This document shows positions 36,867 through 47,239 of a stretch of DNA of 64,000 bases, piece by piece. The stretch covers positions 1 to 64,000 of the forward strand of contig JBMNOP010000011.1 in NCBI GenBank assembly GCA_050943135.1, read 5' to 3'. The translations under genes were made by a program, and so were the position numbers. How positions within the stretch are numbered: position 1 is the stretch's first letter; every line of letters starts with the position of its first letter. The DNA is from RUG695 sp050943135. Its GTDB lineage: Bacteria; Planctomycetota; Planctomycetia; Pirellulales; Thermoguttaceae. Under the pieces are notes generated by a model. The model saw nothing but the letters and a program-made list of their open reading frames with translations. It did not search any database and was not told the origin of the DNA.

Positions 36867-38447
36867 ATGAACGGATTCCCCCACACCAAGCTACGCCGGG
36901 TCCCGGCTCTTATCCTCTTTTTTCTCCTGGGGCCGGCGGTTCTCTTTACCGTGCTCGGAATGGTGATCTATAGACACTGCGGCGGCAGTCGCATCGGCGA
37001 AGAGGTAAAATTAACGCAACTCTTTCGGGTTCGGGCCGCCCTACACGACGCCGAATTCGTCCGTCCCGGAATTCAGACCTATTTCGGACTCACCCTCTAT
37101 GCCGGACGAACCGACACCCCGTTTCTCTTCTGTCCGGAAATTCTCACGCGCCCCCTAGACTCCGACCGCCTGAAGCCGATGCAGATCACCCAACTGTTCG
37201 ACGAATCGGAGATCGGGGAATCTCCCCTGCGCGCACAAATCGAATCAACCGCCGCCGGATCGTCGGGCCGCGAATGGCTGATCCCGGACCTCTATCTGAA
37301 ACTTTCGCAGTGGCATGCCGCCGAACCCTTCTTTTATGGCCAAGCCGGAGGTTTTCCGCAAGGGGGAATTCTCTACCGCATCGGGCGTGTTCATTTGATC
37401 CCTTCCGACACGCTCTTTGACCAAATTGTCGGGGAATACATACGTCCGCGTCGCCGGTTCGGGACCGATATTCTCAACGAATTGGCCACCATCGGGGTCG
37501 AAAAAGTCGAAAACCTGCATCGGGAGACCTCCTCGTCGGCCGAAGTGGCTCGTTATGTGGAAAACAAAACCGAGATGCTGCTCGATGAAGTTCTCGGACT
37601 CTGGCTTCGGGCCGAATTCGACAGCTTTACCCTGGTACGGTTCCGTCTGCAGGGAATCACCGCGACCGAGCCAATCTCGCTGACACTTTTTCAACAGAGG
37701 GGCACCGAAGACCCCGCTATACAAGGGAGTCCGGTACCGCCGTCGGAGATAAACCGCAAATCCCCGCTCCGTTGGCGGCTCGATTGCGGCGCTTCTCCCT
37801 TCCCGACCCGTGTGTTGTCGTGGTTCTCTCCGGCGATGAACGACTGGGGCGAAGAGTGCTGGGTCACAGGGCTCTTCCGATCGTTTCCCGCGCCCGCCGA
37901 ATCGGGTGGTACCCACCGCCGGACCATACTACACAACGTTATCTTCCGTAACGCACGACTCGATTCCCTTTTAAAACAAGTCACCTCGACCCCGATTGAG
38001 GGGAACCTGAGTCGGCTGGTCGTGCGAGACGGGGAGTTTTCGGACGGAGTTTTCTTGGGAGAAGGACGGATTCATCTGCTGAACGTCCAATTCAAAAAGG
38101 ATTTTCTGGTCCGATTTCAAAAAGAGTTCGGACTCGAATTTCAGCCGACCAATACACTCGTGAACCGATTCCCCAACGACATGATTCCGCTCGATAAGGT
38201 CATGTTCGACTACGCGTTTCGACCCGACGGCGTCTCGATCAAAGCCTCGGACCCGAACGGTTCGGGGATCGCCGGGGTCAGTGAGTCGACCAAGCCAAGC
38301 TATCGGTTCCACCTCCCGACTTCGCAGGAAAAAACGGTTCCGTACCCGAACCTTCTCGGAACACTCGTCGATGGGAACGAAAACGGCTTCTGGTCCCCCT
38401 TCTACCGCGACGCGTTGAATCATCTTTCCGTGCCCGCGGGAAGATAG
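36867..38447 (+). CDS. membrane-anchored hypothetical protein
   Basis: The 526 residues start with a basic stretch and one membrane helix (PALILFFLLGPAVLFTVLGM), then an extracytoplasmic region. I see no known catalytic motif or repeat. Near the end, ILHNVIFRNARLDSLLKQV, VRDGEFSDGVFLGEGRIHLL and FLVRFQKEFG might be a beta-rich region as in AsmA-like proteins, but that is a guess. It follows glyA on the same strand after 97 nt. Probably lineage-specific. Confidence 0.6.
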   Translation: MNGFPHTKLRRVPALILFFLLGPAVLFTVLGMVIYRHCGGSRIGEEVKLTQLFRVRAALHDAEFVRPGIQTYFGLTLYAGRTDTPFLFCPEILTRPLDSDRLKPMQITQLFDESEIGESPLRAQIESTAAGSSGREWLIPDLYLKLSQWHAAEPFFYGQAGGFPQGGILYRIGRVHLIPSDTLFDQIVGEYIRPRRRFGTDILNELATIGVEKVENLHRETSSSAEVARYVENKTEMLLDEVLGLWLRAEFDSFTLVRFRLQGITATEPISLTLFQQRGTEDPAIQGSPVPPSEINRKSPLRWRLDCGASPFPTRVLSWFSPAMNDWGEECWVTGLFRSFPAPAESGGTHRRTILHNVIFRNARLDSLLKQVTSTPIEGNLSRLVVRDGEFSDGVFLGEGRIHLLNVQFKKDFLVRFQKEFGLEFQPTNTLVNRFPNDMIPLDKVMFDYAFRPDGVSIKASDPNGSGIAGVSESTKPSYRFHLPTSQEKTVPYPNLLGTLVDGNENGFWSPFYRDALNHLSVPAGR

Positions 38448-38646
38448 GTCTTTACCAAGCATGGTCAAAGACATACGTCTCCGTGGCGTAAAGAAGACGG
38501 AAAACCGAACCGAAACCGCGGTGGCACCGCCACGTATCAATCACACACAGACACCGACAGAAACGGAGCACCTTCCAAAAAGCCGAGCGCTTCCCCGGGG
38601 AGAGAACAGATTTAGAAGAAGGGGTCGCAAAGGAGAAAAGACACAA

Positions 38647-38880
38647 TTAGCGTTCGCGGTAAGTGATCCGACCGCGATCCATGTCGTAGGGACTGATCTC
38701 AACCTGAACATGATCGCCGGGGACGACACGGATGCGGAATTTGCGCATCTTCCCCGCAAGACGGCAAAGGACGACATGGTCCATATCGTCAAGCTTCACA
38801 CGAAAAGCGCCGCGCACTTCTTCGGTAACCACTCCGGTTAACTGGATGGCTTCCTCTTTCTGTTTCTGATCGCGACTCAA
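38647..38880 (-). CDS. infA: translation initiation factor IF-1
   Basis: Binds the ribosomal A site at initiation. The 77 residues match the OB-fold: [40 protein letters not shown] and [14 protein letters not shown]. The TTG at 38880 is the start: AGGAGG lies six bases upstream, and the only alternative ATG lies far upstream and gives a non-family N-terminus. Slightly longer than E. coli IF-1 (72). Confidence 0.95.
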   Translation of the reverse strand: MSRDQKQKEEAIQLTGVVTEEVRGAFRVKLDDMDHVVLCRLAGKMRKFRIRVVPGDHVQVEISPYDMDRGRITYRER

Positions 38881-38995
38881 AATATTCCTCCTGATGGTTG
38901 CTGCCGCAGTTGAAATCGGACGACAAGTCCGCCCTCTGTTTTTGTTGCGGCCTTTGTTGGGGACACTCTCACAAAGCGAGAGACATACAGCCGAA

Positions 38996-39001
38996 ATTAT
39001 A
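38996..39001 (-). promoter_or_regulatory. -10 box for infA
   Basis: A perfect TATAAT on the minus strand, about 115 nt upstream of the infA start; no clear -35. Confidence 0.45.
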
Positions 39002-39049
39002 CCCCTTTTTTTTATCTTTGGGAGATGGGGGGCTGGGTCGGAAAACGTC

Positions 39050-40264
39050 TTACTGCCACTCAAGGGTTTCCGGGAGCGGAGAACCAAGGTTTTCGCAACC
39101 CGTTTCGGTAACCACAACGATATCCTCGATGCGGAGCCCGCCATGTTTTTTGGAGTAAAGCCCCGGTTCGACCGAAACGATATCACCGACCAGGAGTTCC
39201 GGACCGCCGAAATCGAGTAAGGGGGGCTCGTGATAAGAAAGGCCGAGCCCATGCCCGGTTCCGTGTGTCATGCGAATTTCGCATTCCGCCTCGGCACTTC
39301 CGGGAACCGCATAACCGAACTGGGCATCTTCGAGGGCGGCGATGACGGCACGATGAACATCTTCCCCCGTCACCCCGGCACGGATTATCTCTTGCGCGGC
39401 GCGTTTGGCCGCCGAGACGGCATGGAGCATCTCGGTATAAATCGGCGCGATCGGACCGTTCACGATGGTCCGGGTACAGTCCCCGAAGTAACGCGAAGCG
39501 CGACTTTGCGGAAAAATGTCGACGATAATCGGCTCGCCCCGGCGAAGGACGCCGCTCCCGAGGGCGTGGCAGTCGCCGCCATCTTTTTTGCCCGCGACAA
39601 TCGATGACTCGGGATTCGAAAATCCGGCGTCGATCAGTTTTCGGTCGATGATCGCGCGAACCCGTTCCGAAGTCAAAGGCGCCCCCTCATACAAGAGAAC
39701 CCCTTCGTCGTCGGAGGCGGATGTCCCGATCAGACCGCAAACCGATGCCATCACCGTTTCGGTAACTTGCTGTGAGGTGCGAACCGCATCGATTTCCCAC
39801 TCGGCCTTTTGGCGTCGTTCGAAAATCCCCCGCTCGGTATCACATTCTACGGCGATCCCCACCCTGCGAAGCATTTCGGCATAAATGAGCGGAAGACTTC
39901 GGTCGGAAATGACCGATCGGGCCCCGTAACGGCGAAGCGCTTCGGCGGCACTCTGGGCGATTGCCGTCTCACGATCTCCGGAAAGTCCCCCGCCCGGTTC
40001 GAAATCGGCCGGGGCCGCGACATAATCGACCGTGGCGGAGGCGACAGCCCGTTCGTTTTCGATGTCGCGCAGAATGAGGAGCGTCGTCGCACGACGGTCG
40101 CGCCCTACCTTCCGAAGGTAGGGGGTCGGACGAGCTTCCTTTATCGCCATGTCCGGATCGGGAATTTCCAACAGAGCCGCCGGGTCACCGGCGGCAAAGC
40201 GGATCAGTCGGTAGAGTGTCGGACTTGTCGCAGGTATTCCCGCAGTCAGAAAATACTTTTCCAT
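39050..40264 (-). CDS. M24-family Xaa-Pro aminopeptidase-like peptidase
   Basis: A pita-bread metallopeptidase of 404 residues. The dinuclear metal ligands are visible: Asp in IIVDIFPQ, Asp in [10 protein letters not shown], His in [16 protein letters not shown], Glu in [11 protein letters not shown] and Glu in LRIEDIVVV. The first 180 residues form the creatinase-type N-terminal domain. It removes N-terminal residues before proline or cleaves X-Pro dipeptides; which one cannot be told. It lies downstream of the polytopic membrane protein gene on the same strand. Confidence 0.9.
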   Translation of the reverse strand: MEKYFLTAGIPATSPTLYRLIRFAAGDPAALLEIPDPDMAIKEARPTPYLRKVGRDRRATTLLILRDIENERAVASATVDYVAAPADFEPGGGLSGDRETAIAQSAAEALRRYGARSVISDRSLPLIYAEMLRRVGIAVECDTERGIFERRQKAEWEIDAVRTSQQVTETVMASVCGLIGTSASDDEGVLLYEGAPLTSERVRAIIDRKLIDAGFSNPESSIVAGKKDGGDCHALGSGVLRRGEPIIVDIFPQSRASRYFGDCTRTIVNGPIAPIYTEMLHAVSAAKRAAQEIIRAGVTGEDVHRAVIAALEDAQFGYAVPGSAEAECEIRMTHGTGHGLGLSYHEPPLLDFGGPELLVGDIVSVEPGLYSKKHGGLRIEDIVVVTETGCENLGSPLPETLEWQ

Positions 40265-40369
40265 CGGATTTCTTGTCTCGGATTCCCGTATTCGCCTTCT
40301 CCCAAAAGCACCGTCAGAGGCCGCTACCTCGAATCTCCGAGGCGACTGCTGCTCTCGAACCGGTCTTTC

Positions 40370-41866
40370 TCATATTTCGACCACACACGTCTGCGCCACG
40401 CGGTCTTCGAGGTTCGGGCGGAAGATCGTCAGGATCAACAGGGGAAGGTACCAACCCATATAGAGGCCCCCGAGGTTTCCCATCCAGAACTGCACGCCGA
40501 GCATCAGAAGTGCCGAGCAAGAGATCAGGGTCGCCAGATTCTTCTGCGGCGGCCAGAGGAGAAATCCGAAGCAGAAGGCCAGGTAGAGGGCAATGATCGG
40601 GATCCGGTAGTAGGTGGGGACCGAAGCCCAGAGACCGGTCGGGGTCACAAGGAACATCGAGTGGTATCCGAACATCGACGCGAGTTGCTCGGCATAGGTG
40701 CCGTACTCGGTCGGCGAAAACATCAACAGTATTCCCATCAGCATCACGGCCGAGCCCACGCCGATGACGAAGCGGTGCAATCCCCGCTTCATATAGAAAC
40801 CGATCCAGAGCGGGATCAGGAAGAACGGGTAGAAGACGAGCGAACCGGCCAGACCGATCAAAAAACCGCTGAACATCGGGCGGCGGTAAATCGCCACCGC
40901 CAAAACCAAAATCATGCCGGGCACAATGTGTTCGAGACTCCCCGGCATCTGGTTGACATAGGGCAGAAGCAGATAGACCATTGCCGCTGCCAGCCCCATT
41001 TTGAGATTGCCGAAATGGCAATGCCCGACCACAATCAACCCCCAGACCACGCCGGCCTGCGCCAGAAGAACGAACGCGATCAGGAAAAGTTCATCGAGTA
41101 CCGGCATCTGGTTTTCGTCACTTTCGGCCAGAGCGGAATGGGCACGGTTATAATCTTCGACCGTCGGTTTTTTCGTCGTCTGCTTTTCGTCGGATACCGT
41201 ACCGGGAATCCTCCCCAAAAATGCACTGAATTTCACCGACATCTCGCCATGAAAAAAGGCGTCGAGCCTGTTGTACCGCACAGCGGAAGTCTGGGGGGAA
41301 CGGCCGGCCGCGGCAGCCAGTTTTGCTTCGACCTGGTCCCGGATATCTTTGGAGGGAAGAAAGATCCCCTCGGTTTTACGGCTTAACAGATAGAAGGGAC
41401 GGTACCCGGGATTCTCCATGATGGGGTCCGGTTTTCCCGCCCGAAGATCCCGTAGGGTGCGGATGGTTGTCAATTGATCCAGGCGGATTGTCCGCGGGGT
41501 TTCGACTCGATAACCCCGGTTGATCAAAAGGTTCGGCACAAAAAACATAACCAACATCGTGATGGCGAATATGATGGCCGACATCGAAAGATTCGGTTCG
41601 AGCAAAGGACGCCTGACCATAAACAGATCGGCAAAGAGCCGGAAAAAGAAGACCAACCCGACCGCATAGATCCAGAAAAAACCGGTTTGTGCCCGCCCCA
41701 TCGAAATGAAAAGGAGCCCGGGCGTAAGGGCGATCAGGCCGATGATGTCAAAATTGCGTATCGAGAAAAACCGATTGAATCGGAAAAAGGTCGCCAGGAT
41801 CATGATGGAAGAGAGATAGAACCATGTTGTTGGCAACATCTCATATTGAAACAATGACGTCGGCAT
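40370..41866 (-). CDS. polytopic membrane protein, unknown
   Basis: About 498 residues with roughly ten or more hydrophobic helices; examples are SSIMILATFFRFNRFFSI and GMILVLAVAIYRR. A soluble loop of about 130 residues lies near residues 150-290 and contains charged, non-conserved sequence. No transporter or enzyme signature is clear. The start is uncertain: MPTSLFQY (41866) is chosen, but in-frame ATGs run to 42010. Possibly a planctomycete-specific family, or a glycosyltransferase-type GT-C membrane enzyme. Confidence 0.6.
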   Translation of the reverse strand: MPTSLFQYEMLPTTWFYLSSIMILATFFRFNRFFSIRNFDIIGLIALTPGLLFISMGRAQTGFFWIYAVGLVFFFRLFADLFMVRRPLLEPNLSMSAIIFAITMLVMFFVPNLLINRGYRVETPRTIRLDQLTTIRTLRDLRAGKPDPIMENPGYRPFYLLSRKTEGIFLPSKDIRDQVEAKLAAAAGRSPQTSAVRYNRLDAFFHGEMSVKFSAFLGRIPGTVSDEKQTTKKPTVEDYNRAHSALAESDENQMPVLDELFLIAFVLLAQAGVVWGLIVVGHCHFGNLKMGLAAAMVYLLLPYVNQMPGSLEHIVPGMILVLAVAIYRRPMFSGFLIGLAGSLVFYPFFLIPLWIGFYMKRGLHRFVIGVGSAVMLMGILLMFSPTEYGTYAEQLASMFGYHSMFLVTPTGLWASVPTYYRIPIIALYLAFCFGFLLWPPQKNLATLISCSALLMLGVQFWMGNLGGLYMGWYLPLLILTIFRPNLEDRVAQTCVVEI

Positions 41867-42130
41867 CGCTTGAATCGCTTTCCCGAAAAAATCGGCTGAT
41901 CCCGGCAGCATCTCCCGAGAGAAATGCTTGATGGGAAAATTTCCAAAAGAACACCGAGTTTCGAAAAAGAGCGCCGTCAGACGGTACCCGATCAAAAACC
42001 CGGCTGTCACCTACCCGACGAAAACAGGGGGGGACAGACACAAAGTCCCCATTCCCCCTGCCCTTTATTATCGGTTAATTTTTCGGCCTTACTATATCTA
42101 ATGTGCGGAAAAAGTCGAAGATATGGGCCG

Positions 42131-43384
42131 TTATCGAAAATCTCCCGTAAACTTTGCCATCAATTCATGGCCGCGATCGAAGACATAGGTCGAGTTTTCC
42201 GCTGTCTTTTCGCTGAAAGCCCCCTGCCCGGCAACCGGTTCGATGTCGGAGCCGGCAACGATCCAAGGAACAAAACCGCGCGAATGGGTCTTGGTCGCGA
42301 TTGGAGTGGGGTGATCGGGTGAAATAAGGAGCCGCCAATCGGGAAAACTCCGGAGTTTCTCGAGGATTGGCGGAAGGACCTTTGCATCGATGTCGGCCAG
42401 CGCTTGCAGCTTCTTTTCGAGATTCCCCTCGTGCGAAGCCTCGTCGGTCGCCTCGACATGGACACAGACCATATCGAGCTCGTTGAGCGCCTCGGCGGCG
42501 TGCTCCCCTTTTGCCGCATAGTCGGTATCGACGTAGCCGGTAATGTTCGGAACATCGATGATCTTCCATTGCAGAAGGGACGCAATCCCACGGAGCAGGT
42601 CGACCGCAGAAATGATCCCCCCGCGGATCCCGCCGAAGAGATGATCGAACGGCAAAAGGTCGGGGCGTTTCCCCTGCCCCCAGAACCAGGCGGAGGTCGC
42701 CGGAAGAAGCCCGGCGATGGTGCGCTTTTGATTGACGGGGTGTTTGGCCATAAACGCTTCCGTCTCACGCATCAGGGCAAGGAGCTCCTCGCCCCCCTGA
42801 CCGGCCGGAAGCGCCTGCGCGTAATCTTGGTCGGTGTAGTCGTGCGGCGGGAAAGTTTGCGTCTCTTGCGAAAAGAACGCGGAACCCGTTTCGTTCTCGG
42901 GACGGTAGATGAGCAAATTACGGTAACCGACTCCCGGAAAAAACTCGATCGTCCCTGTGCCGGGCGCGATGGCATTCCAGCGGGACGCGATTTCACCCTG
43001 AAGACCGGCCAGGAGCTCTTTGGCCTCTTCCGTGGAAATATGGTCGGCAGTAAAGCTTTTCATCTTGCCGTCTTGCAGGCAAACCAGATTGCATCGAAAC
43101 GCCCAATCGTTCGCACCGAGCGCGATCCCTTGCGCCGCGGCCTCGAGCGGCGCACGACCTGTATAGCACTCGGTCGGATCATAGCCGAGAAGGCTCAATG
43201 TGGCAACATCGGACCCGGGAGGGTATCCTTCCGGGACATTGAACGAGCGGCCAACAATCCCCGTCTTGGCCAGAAGGTTCATATGAGGGAGATCGGCGGC
43301 TTCGAGAGCCGTCTTTCCGCCGAGCTCCTCGATCGGCAGATCGGCACACCCGTCGGGAATAATGATCGCGTATTTTCTGGACAT
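42131..43384 (-). CDS. apgM: cofactor-independent phosphoglycerate mutase, archaeal ApgM type
   Basis: Interconverts 3- and 2-phosphoglycerate in glycolysis. The 417 residues belong to the alkaline-phosphatase superfamily branch with metal-binding Asp in IIIPDGCADLPIE, nucleophile Ser in YPPGSDVATLSLLGYDP, VCVHVEATDEASHEG and LISPDHPTPIATKTH. RAPLEAAAQGI is also typical. The alternative dPGM (GpmA) is not in the window. It is 57 nt downstream of transketolase and probably co-transcribed. Confidence 0.92.
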   Translation of the reverse strand: MSRKYAIIIPDGCADLPIEELGGKTALEAADLPHMNLLAKTGIVGRSFNVPEGYPPGSDVATLSLLGYDPTECYTGRAPLEAAAQGIALGANDWAFRCNLVCLQDGKMKSFTADHISTEEAKELLAGLQGEIASRWNAIAPGTGTIEFFPGVGYRNLLIYRPENETGSAFFSQETQTFPPHDYTDQDYAQALPAGQGGEELLALMRETEAFMAKHPVNQKRTIAGLLPATSAWFWGQGKRPDLLPFDHLFGGIRGGIISAVDLLRGIASLLQWKIIDVPNITGYVDTDYAAKGEHAAEALNELDMVCVHVEATDEASHEGNLEKKLQALADIDAKVLPPILEKLRSFPDWRLLISPDHPTPIATKTHSRGFVPWIVAGSDIEPVAGQGAFSEKTAENSTYVFDRGHELMAKFTGDFR

Positions 43385-43441
43385 TGTACGGTTCCTTGCC
43401 TGGAATGTGTTATTCGAACGGAATCGGATTTTCCGGCTGTG

Positions 43442-45481
43442 TTACTCGCACCGCATGGATTCTTTGGCCAGGGCCGTAAGGTGGTCGGCCGTAATGCCGA
43501 AATGGGCCATCAACACCCCCGCGGGGGCCGATGCGCCGAACCCTTCCATGCCGAGGAATTTCCCTTCAAAACCGAGGTAGCGGTCCCACCCCTGACGAAC
43601 CCCCAATTCGACCGCAACCCGCGCCCTCACCGATGGGGGAAGGATCGAATCTTTGTATTCCGAGGATTGGCGTTCGAAGAGTTCCTGACACGGCATGCTG
43701 ACAACACGCACGGCCACACCCTCATCTTCCAGTTTTTTTGCCGCGTCGAGACAAAGCGAAACTTCGCTCCCGGTACCGATCAGGATCACATCGGGGGAAT
43801 CGGCTTTCTCCCGGGAAAGAATATAGGCGCCGCGGCGTGTGCCCGAGGCCGATGCGTAAAGGGTGCGGTCGAGCGTCGGAAGATCCTGACGCGAAAAGAC
43901 GAGGATCGAAGGGGCATCCTCGGTCTCGAGTGCGGCCCGATACGACTCGGCAACCTCGTTGGCATCGGCGGGACGAAAGACCCGAACGCCCGGGATCGCA
44001 CGGAGCGCCGCCAAATGTTCAATCGGCTGGTGGGTCGGACCATCTTCGCCGACACCGATCGAGTCATGGGTGAAGATAAACAGGGTGGGCAGATTCATCA
44101 GCGCGGCCAAACGAATCATCGGGCGCAAATAGTCGGAAAAGACGAAGAAAGTCGCACAATAGCCGCGCAACCCCGAAAGGGTCAGTCCGTTGGCAATCGC
44201 AGCCATGCCGTTTTCGCGCACTCCGAAATGGATGTTCCGCCCCACGGACCCCGGCGAGAACCGTCCGGCTCCCGGAAATTTCAGCAGGGTGTTGTTCGAC
44301 GGAGCCAAGTCGGCCGAACCGCCGACGAGCCAAGGAATCCCGCGTGCGGCTTCGTTTAAGATTTTACCGCTCGAAGCACGGCTTGCCATTCCCTTTGCAT
44401 CGGCGGGGAAAACCTCGAATTCACGGTCCCACCCTTCGGGAAGTTTGCCGTCAACGATCGTTTGCAGTTCTTGGGCCTCGGCGGGATACTTGACTTTGTA
44501 AGCGGCAAAGATTTTATCCCAAGCGGCAGATTCGGCCGCGCCTCGAAGGCCGAGCCCTTCGGCAAACGTCTGATAGACATCCGGTTCAACACGAAACGAT
44601 TCCTCTTCGGGGAACCCGTAAAACTTCTTCGTGCCGCGAATCTCTTCCTCCCCCAGCGGCGCGCCGTGGGCAGTCTCTTTCCCCTCTTTGGTCGGGGCAC
44701 CGAATGCGATTCGGCTCTCGACAATGACCAGACTCGGACGGGAGGCCTCTTCTCCGGCGGCCTTGAACGCGCCGCGCAACGCGGGCAGATCGTTGACATC
44801 GTCGACCCGAAGGACATTCCAGCCATACGAACGAAACCGATCGTCTACCGATTCCGAGAAAGCGAGCGAGGTGTCCCCCTCGATCGTGATCTTGTTATCG
44901 TCGTAAATCCAGCAGAGGTTTCCGAGCTTGAGATGCCCGGCCAACGATGCGGCCTCGGAGGAGATTCCCTCCATCATACAACCGTCGCCGCAAAGAGCGT
45001 AGGTGCGATAAGAAAAAAGTTCGGCATCGGGACGGTTATACCGGTCGGCGAGCCAACGGGCGGCCATCGCCATCCCGACACTCGTCGCCAGCCCCGCACC
45101 GAGGGGACCGGTCGTCATTTCGATTCCCGGGATAAGCCCGTATTCGGGGTGACCGGCACAACGGCTGCCGAGCTGGCGAAAACTTTTTAAGTCGTCCATC
45201 GTCACCGCGGGAATACCGTTTTCCGAAACACCGGCCAAGTGCAACATCGAGTAGAGAAGAATCGAGGCATGCCCGATCGAAAGGACGAAACGGTCGCGGT
45301 TAAGCCAGTCGGGACGCGTGGGGTCGTAAGACATCTCCTCATTGTAGAGAAGATAGGTAAGCGGAGCGAGCGCCATCGCCGTACCGGGATGCCCGCTTTT
45401 GGCCTTCTGGACCCCGTCCATCGAAAGAGTGCGGAGCGTATCAATAGCTTTCTTTTCCCGAGGAGTCATTACCAGTGTCAT
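43442..45481 (-). CDS. tkt: transketolase
   Basis: ThDP enzyme of the non-oxidative pentose phosphate pathway. The 679 residues carry KSGHPGTAMALAPLTY, a ThDP/Mg2+ motif GDGCMMEGISSEAASLAGH...NKITIEG, and the C-terminal domain with FGVRENGMAAIANG, FVFSDYLRP and HDSIGVGEDGPTHQP. The ATG at 45481 follows AGGAAG by 7 nt. The frame is open 210 nt further upstream without similarity. Confidence 0.97.
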   Translation of the reverse strand: MTLVMTPREKKAIDTLRTLSMDGVQKAKSGHPGTAMALAPLTYLLYNEEMSYDPTRPDWLNRDRFVLSIGHASILLYSMLHLAGVSENGIPAVTMDDLKSFRQLGSRCAGHPEYGLIPGIEMTTGPLGAGLATSVGMAMAARWLADRYNRPDAELFSYRTYALCGDGCMMEGISSEAASLAGHLKLGNLCWIYDDNKITIEGDTSLAFSESVDDRFRSYGWNVLRVDDVNDLPALRGAFKAAGEEASRPSLVIVESRIAFGAPTKEGKETAHGAPLGEEEIRGTKKFYGFPEEESFRVEPDVYQTFAEGLGLRGAAESAAWDKIFAAYKVKYPAEAQELQTIVDGKLPEGWDREFEVFPADAKGMASRASSGKILNEAARGIPWLVGGSADLAPSNNTLLKFPGAGRFSPGSVGRNIHFGVRENGMAAIANGLTLSGLRGYCATFFVFSDYLRPMIRLAALMNLPTLFIFTHDSIGVGEDGPTHQPIEHLAALRAIPGVRVFRPADANEVAESYRAALETEDAPSILVFSRQDLPTLDRTLYASASGTRRGAYILSREKADSPDVILIGTGSEVSLCLDAAKKLEDEGVAVRVVSMPCQELFERQSSEYKDSILPPSVRARVAVELGVRQGWDRYLGFEGKFLGMEGFGASAPAGVLMAHFGITADHLTALAKESMRCE

Positions 45482-45749
45482 ACAAAATCTTCCTAAGCTT
45501 TCGTTTCGGAACCTTTCGAAACAAACGGGATGATGGCAAATCGAGTGAAAAACACTTGGCCTATCATAACAGATGGGGCACAAAACGCAAGGAGACGACC
45601 GCCGCACAGCAGCCGTACGAAAGATGGGAAAAACCGAAAAATGGGACGCCGACGCTCTGTCGATAAAACGGGAAAGCGGGTCGGAATGCACCCAAATTTC
45701 CTTGAGAAAAACGGAGCAAAAATCGACTCGGTCCGATGCCGTATTCGTC

Positions 45750-47159
45750 TCAGAGTTCGAGTTGGCGTTTCCACCGGCGGATCTGCTTTTTGACCTCAGC
45801 CGGGGCGGTCGAGCCGAAACTCTTCATGGCATGAACGGCTCCGAGGGCATCAAGATATTTGTAGACATCTTCGCCGATTTCCGGGGCATATTCGCGCATT
45901 TCCTCGAGTTCGATCTCCGAAAGACGTATCCCGCGATTCATCGCGGTGCGGACGAGACGACCGACGATGCCATGCGCGGTACGCTGAGGAATACCGACGC
46001 GAATCAGATACTCCATCAGGCTCGTGGCGTCGAGGTAACCGGCGTCGATCCGCGCGGCGATAGACTCGCGATTCAGTTCGGTTTGCGCGACCAGGGGCGC
46101 GGCAAGTTCCAGCGATGCACGGACGGTATCAAACGAATCGAAGATCGGTTCTTTGTCTTCCTGCATATCACGGTTATAAGCCTGCGGCAGTCCTTTCATC
46201 AACACCAGCAGCGACTGCAGGTTCCCGACGACGCGGGCCGTTTTGCCGCGGATGAGCTCAAGGGTGTCGGGGTTCACCTTTTGGGGCATAATCGACGAAC
46301 CGGTACAAAAGGCTTGAGGAAGGTGCAGGAAATTAAATTCGCAGGTTGACCACCAAATCCATTCCTCGGCCCAACCGCTCAGATGGATGGCGATCTGCGC
46401 CAGGTCAAACGCGAACTCGGAGGCGAAATCACGGTCTCCGGAAATGTCGAGACTGTTCCGTCCGACCTTGTCGAAACCGAGGTATTCGGCGGTCTTGTCG
46501 CGGTCGATCGGCAGAGAGGTTCCCGCACAGGCGGCCGCGCCGAGGCTCAGCACGTTGACCCGCTTGCGGCAATCGAGCAGACGCAAACGGTCGCGTTCGA
46601 ATTTTTCACAATAGGAGAGCCAGTAGTGGGGGGCCAGTACCGGCTGGGCGCGTTGCGTATGGGTGTATCCCGGAATGATGACGTCCAAATCACGATCACA
46701 CCGGCCGACAAACGCTTTCTGCAGATCGCGCAACAGCCCACAGAGGTGGTCGATCGCCCCCCGAATCCAGAGGCGCATATCGGTCGTAATCTGATCATTC
46801 CGACTTCTGGCGGTATGGAGTTTCCGGCCGACATCGCCGAGGCGACGAATCAATTCCGACTCGATGTGCATGTGGATATCTTCTTTTTCGGTCGAAAACT
46901 CGAAATTCCCCGCCTCGATCTCCTTTTCGATTTCTTTCAGATTTTTCCGAATCAGCTGGAACTCTTTGGCTGTCAGCAACCCGACATCGGAAAGCATGCG
47001 CGCGTGTGCGATCGAGCCTTCGATGTCCTCCTTATACAGACGATGGTCAAAAGAGATGCTCTCGGAAAAGAGCTCCATTCGTTTGTCGGTCGTTTCGGTA
47101 AAAACGCCTCCCCAAGCTTTTGCGGGGCCGCTGTTTTTTTCCGGCTTTGTGGCTGCCAT
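45750..47159 (-). CDS. argH: argininosuccinate lyase
   Basis: Last step of arginine synthesis. The 469 residues hold the superfamily signature GSSIMPQKVNPD, the HTARSRNDQ segment, TQRAQPVLAPHYW and the fumarase-like helical core. Members split argininosuccinate to arginine and fumarate. The ATG at 47159 is preferred to one six bases upstream because of MAATKPEKN homology-neutral context; either is possible. It lies 80 nt downstream of uvrC on the same strand. Confidence 0.95.
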   Translation of the reverse strand: MAATKPEKNSGPAKAWGGVFTETTDKRMELFSESISFDHRLYKEDIEGSIAHARMLSDVGLLTAKEFQLIRKNLKEIEKEIEAGNFEFSTEKEDIHMHIESELIRRLGDVGRKLHTARSRNDQITTDMRLWIRGAIDHLCGLLRDLQKAFVGRCDRDLDVIIPGYTHTQRAQPVLAPHYWLSYCEKFERDRLRLLDCRKRVNVLSLGAAACAGTSLPIDRDKTAEYLGFDKVGRNSLDISGDRDFASEFAFDLAQIAIHLSGWAEEWIWWSTCEFNFLHLPQAFCTGSSIMPQKVNPDTLELIRGKTARVVGNLQSLLVLMKGLPQAYNRDMQEDKEPIFDSFDTVRASLELAAPLVAQTELNRESIAARIDAGYLDATSLMEYLIRVGIPQRTAHGIVGRLVRTAMNRGIRLSEIELEEMREYAPEIGEDVYKYLDALGAVHAMKSFGSTAPAEVKKQIRRWKRQLEL

Positions 47160-47239
47160 GATCAAACTCCGTGTTCCCTAAACGCGTTGCGCGGATCTTT
47201 TATGTGAATGTATTGCTGTTTAGAAATCGAGATCAGCCT

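Noticed and set aside
42404..44359. 651-residue + strand frame across apgM and tkt
   Set aside because: Antisense to two well-supported enzymes, low-complexity composition, no family match.
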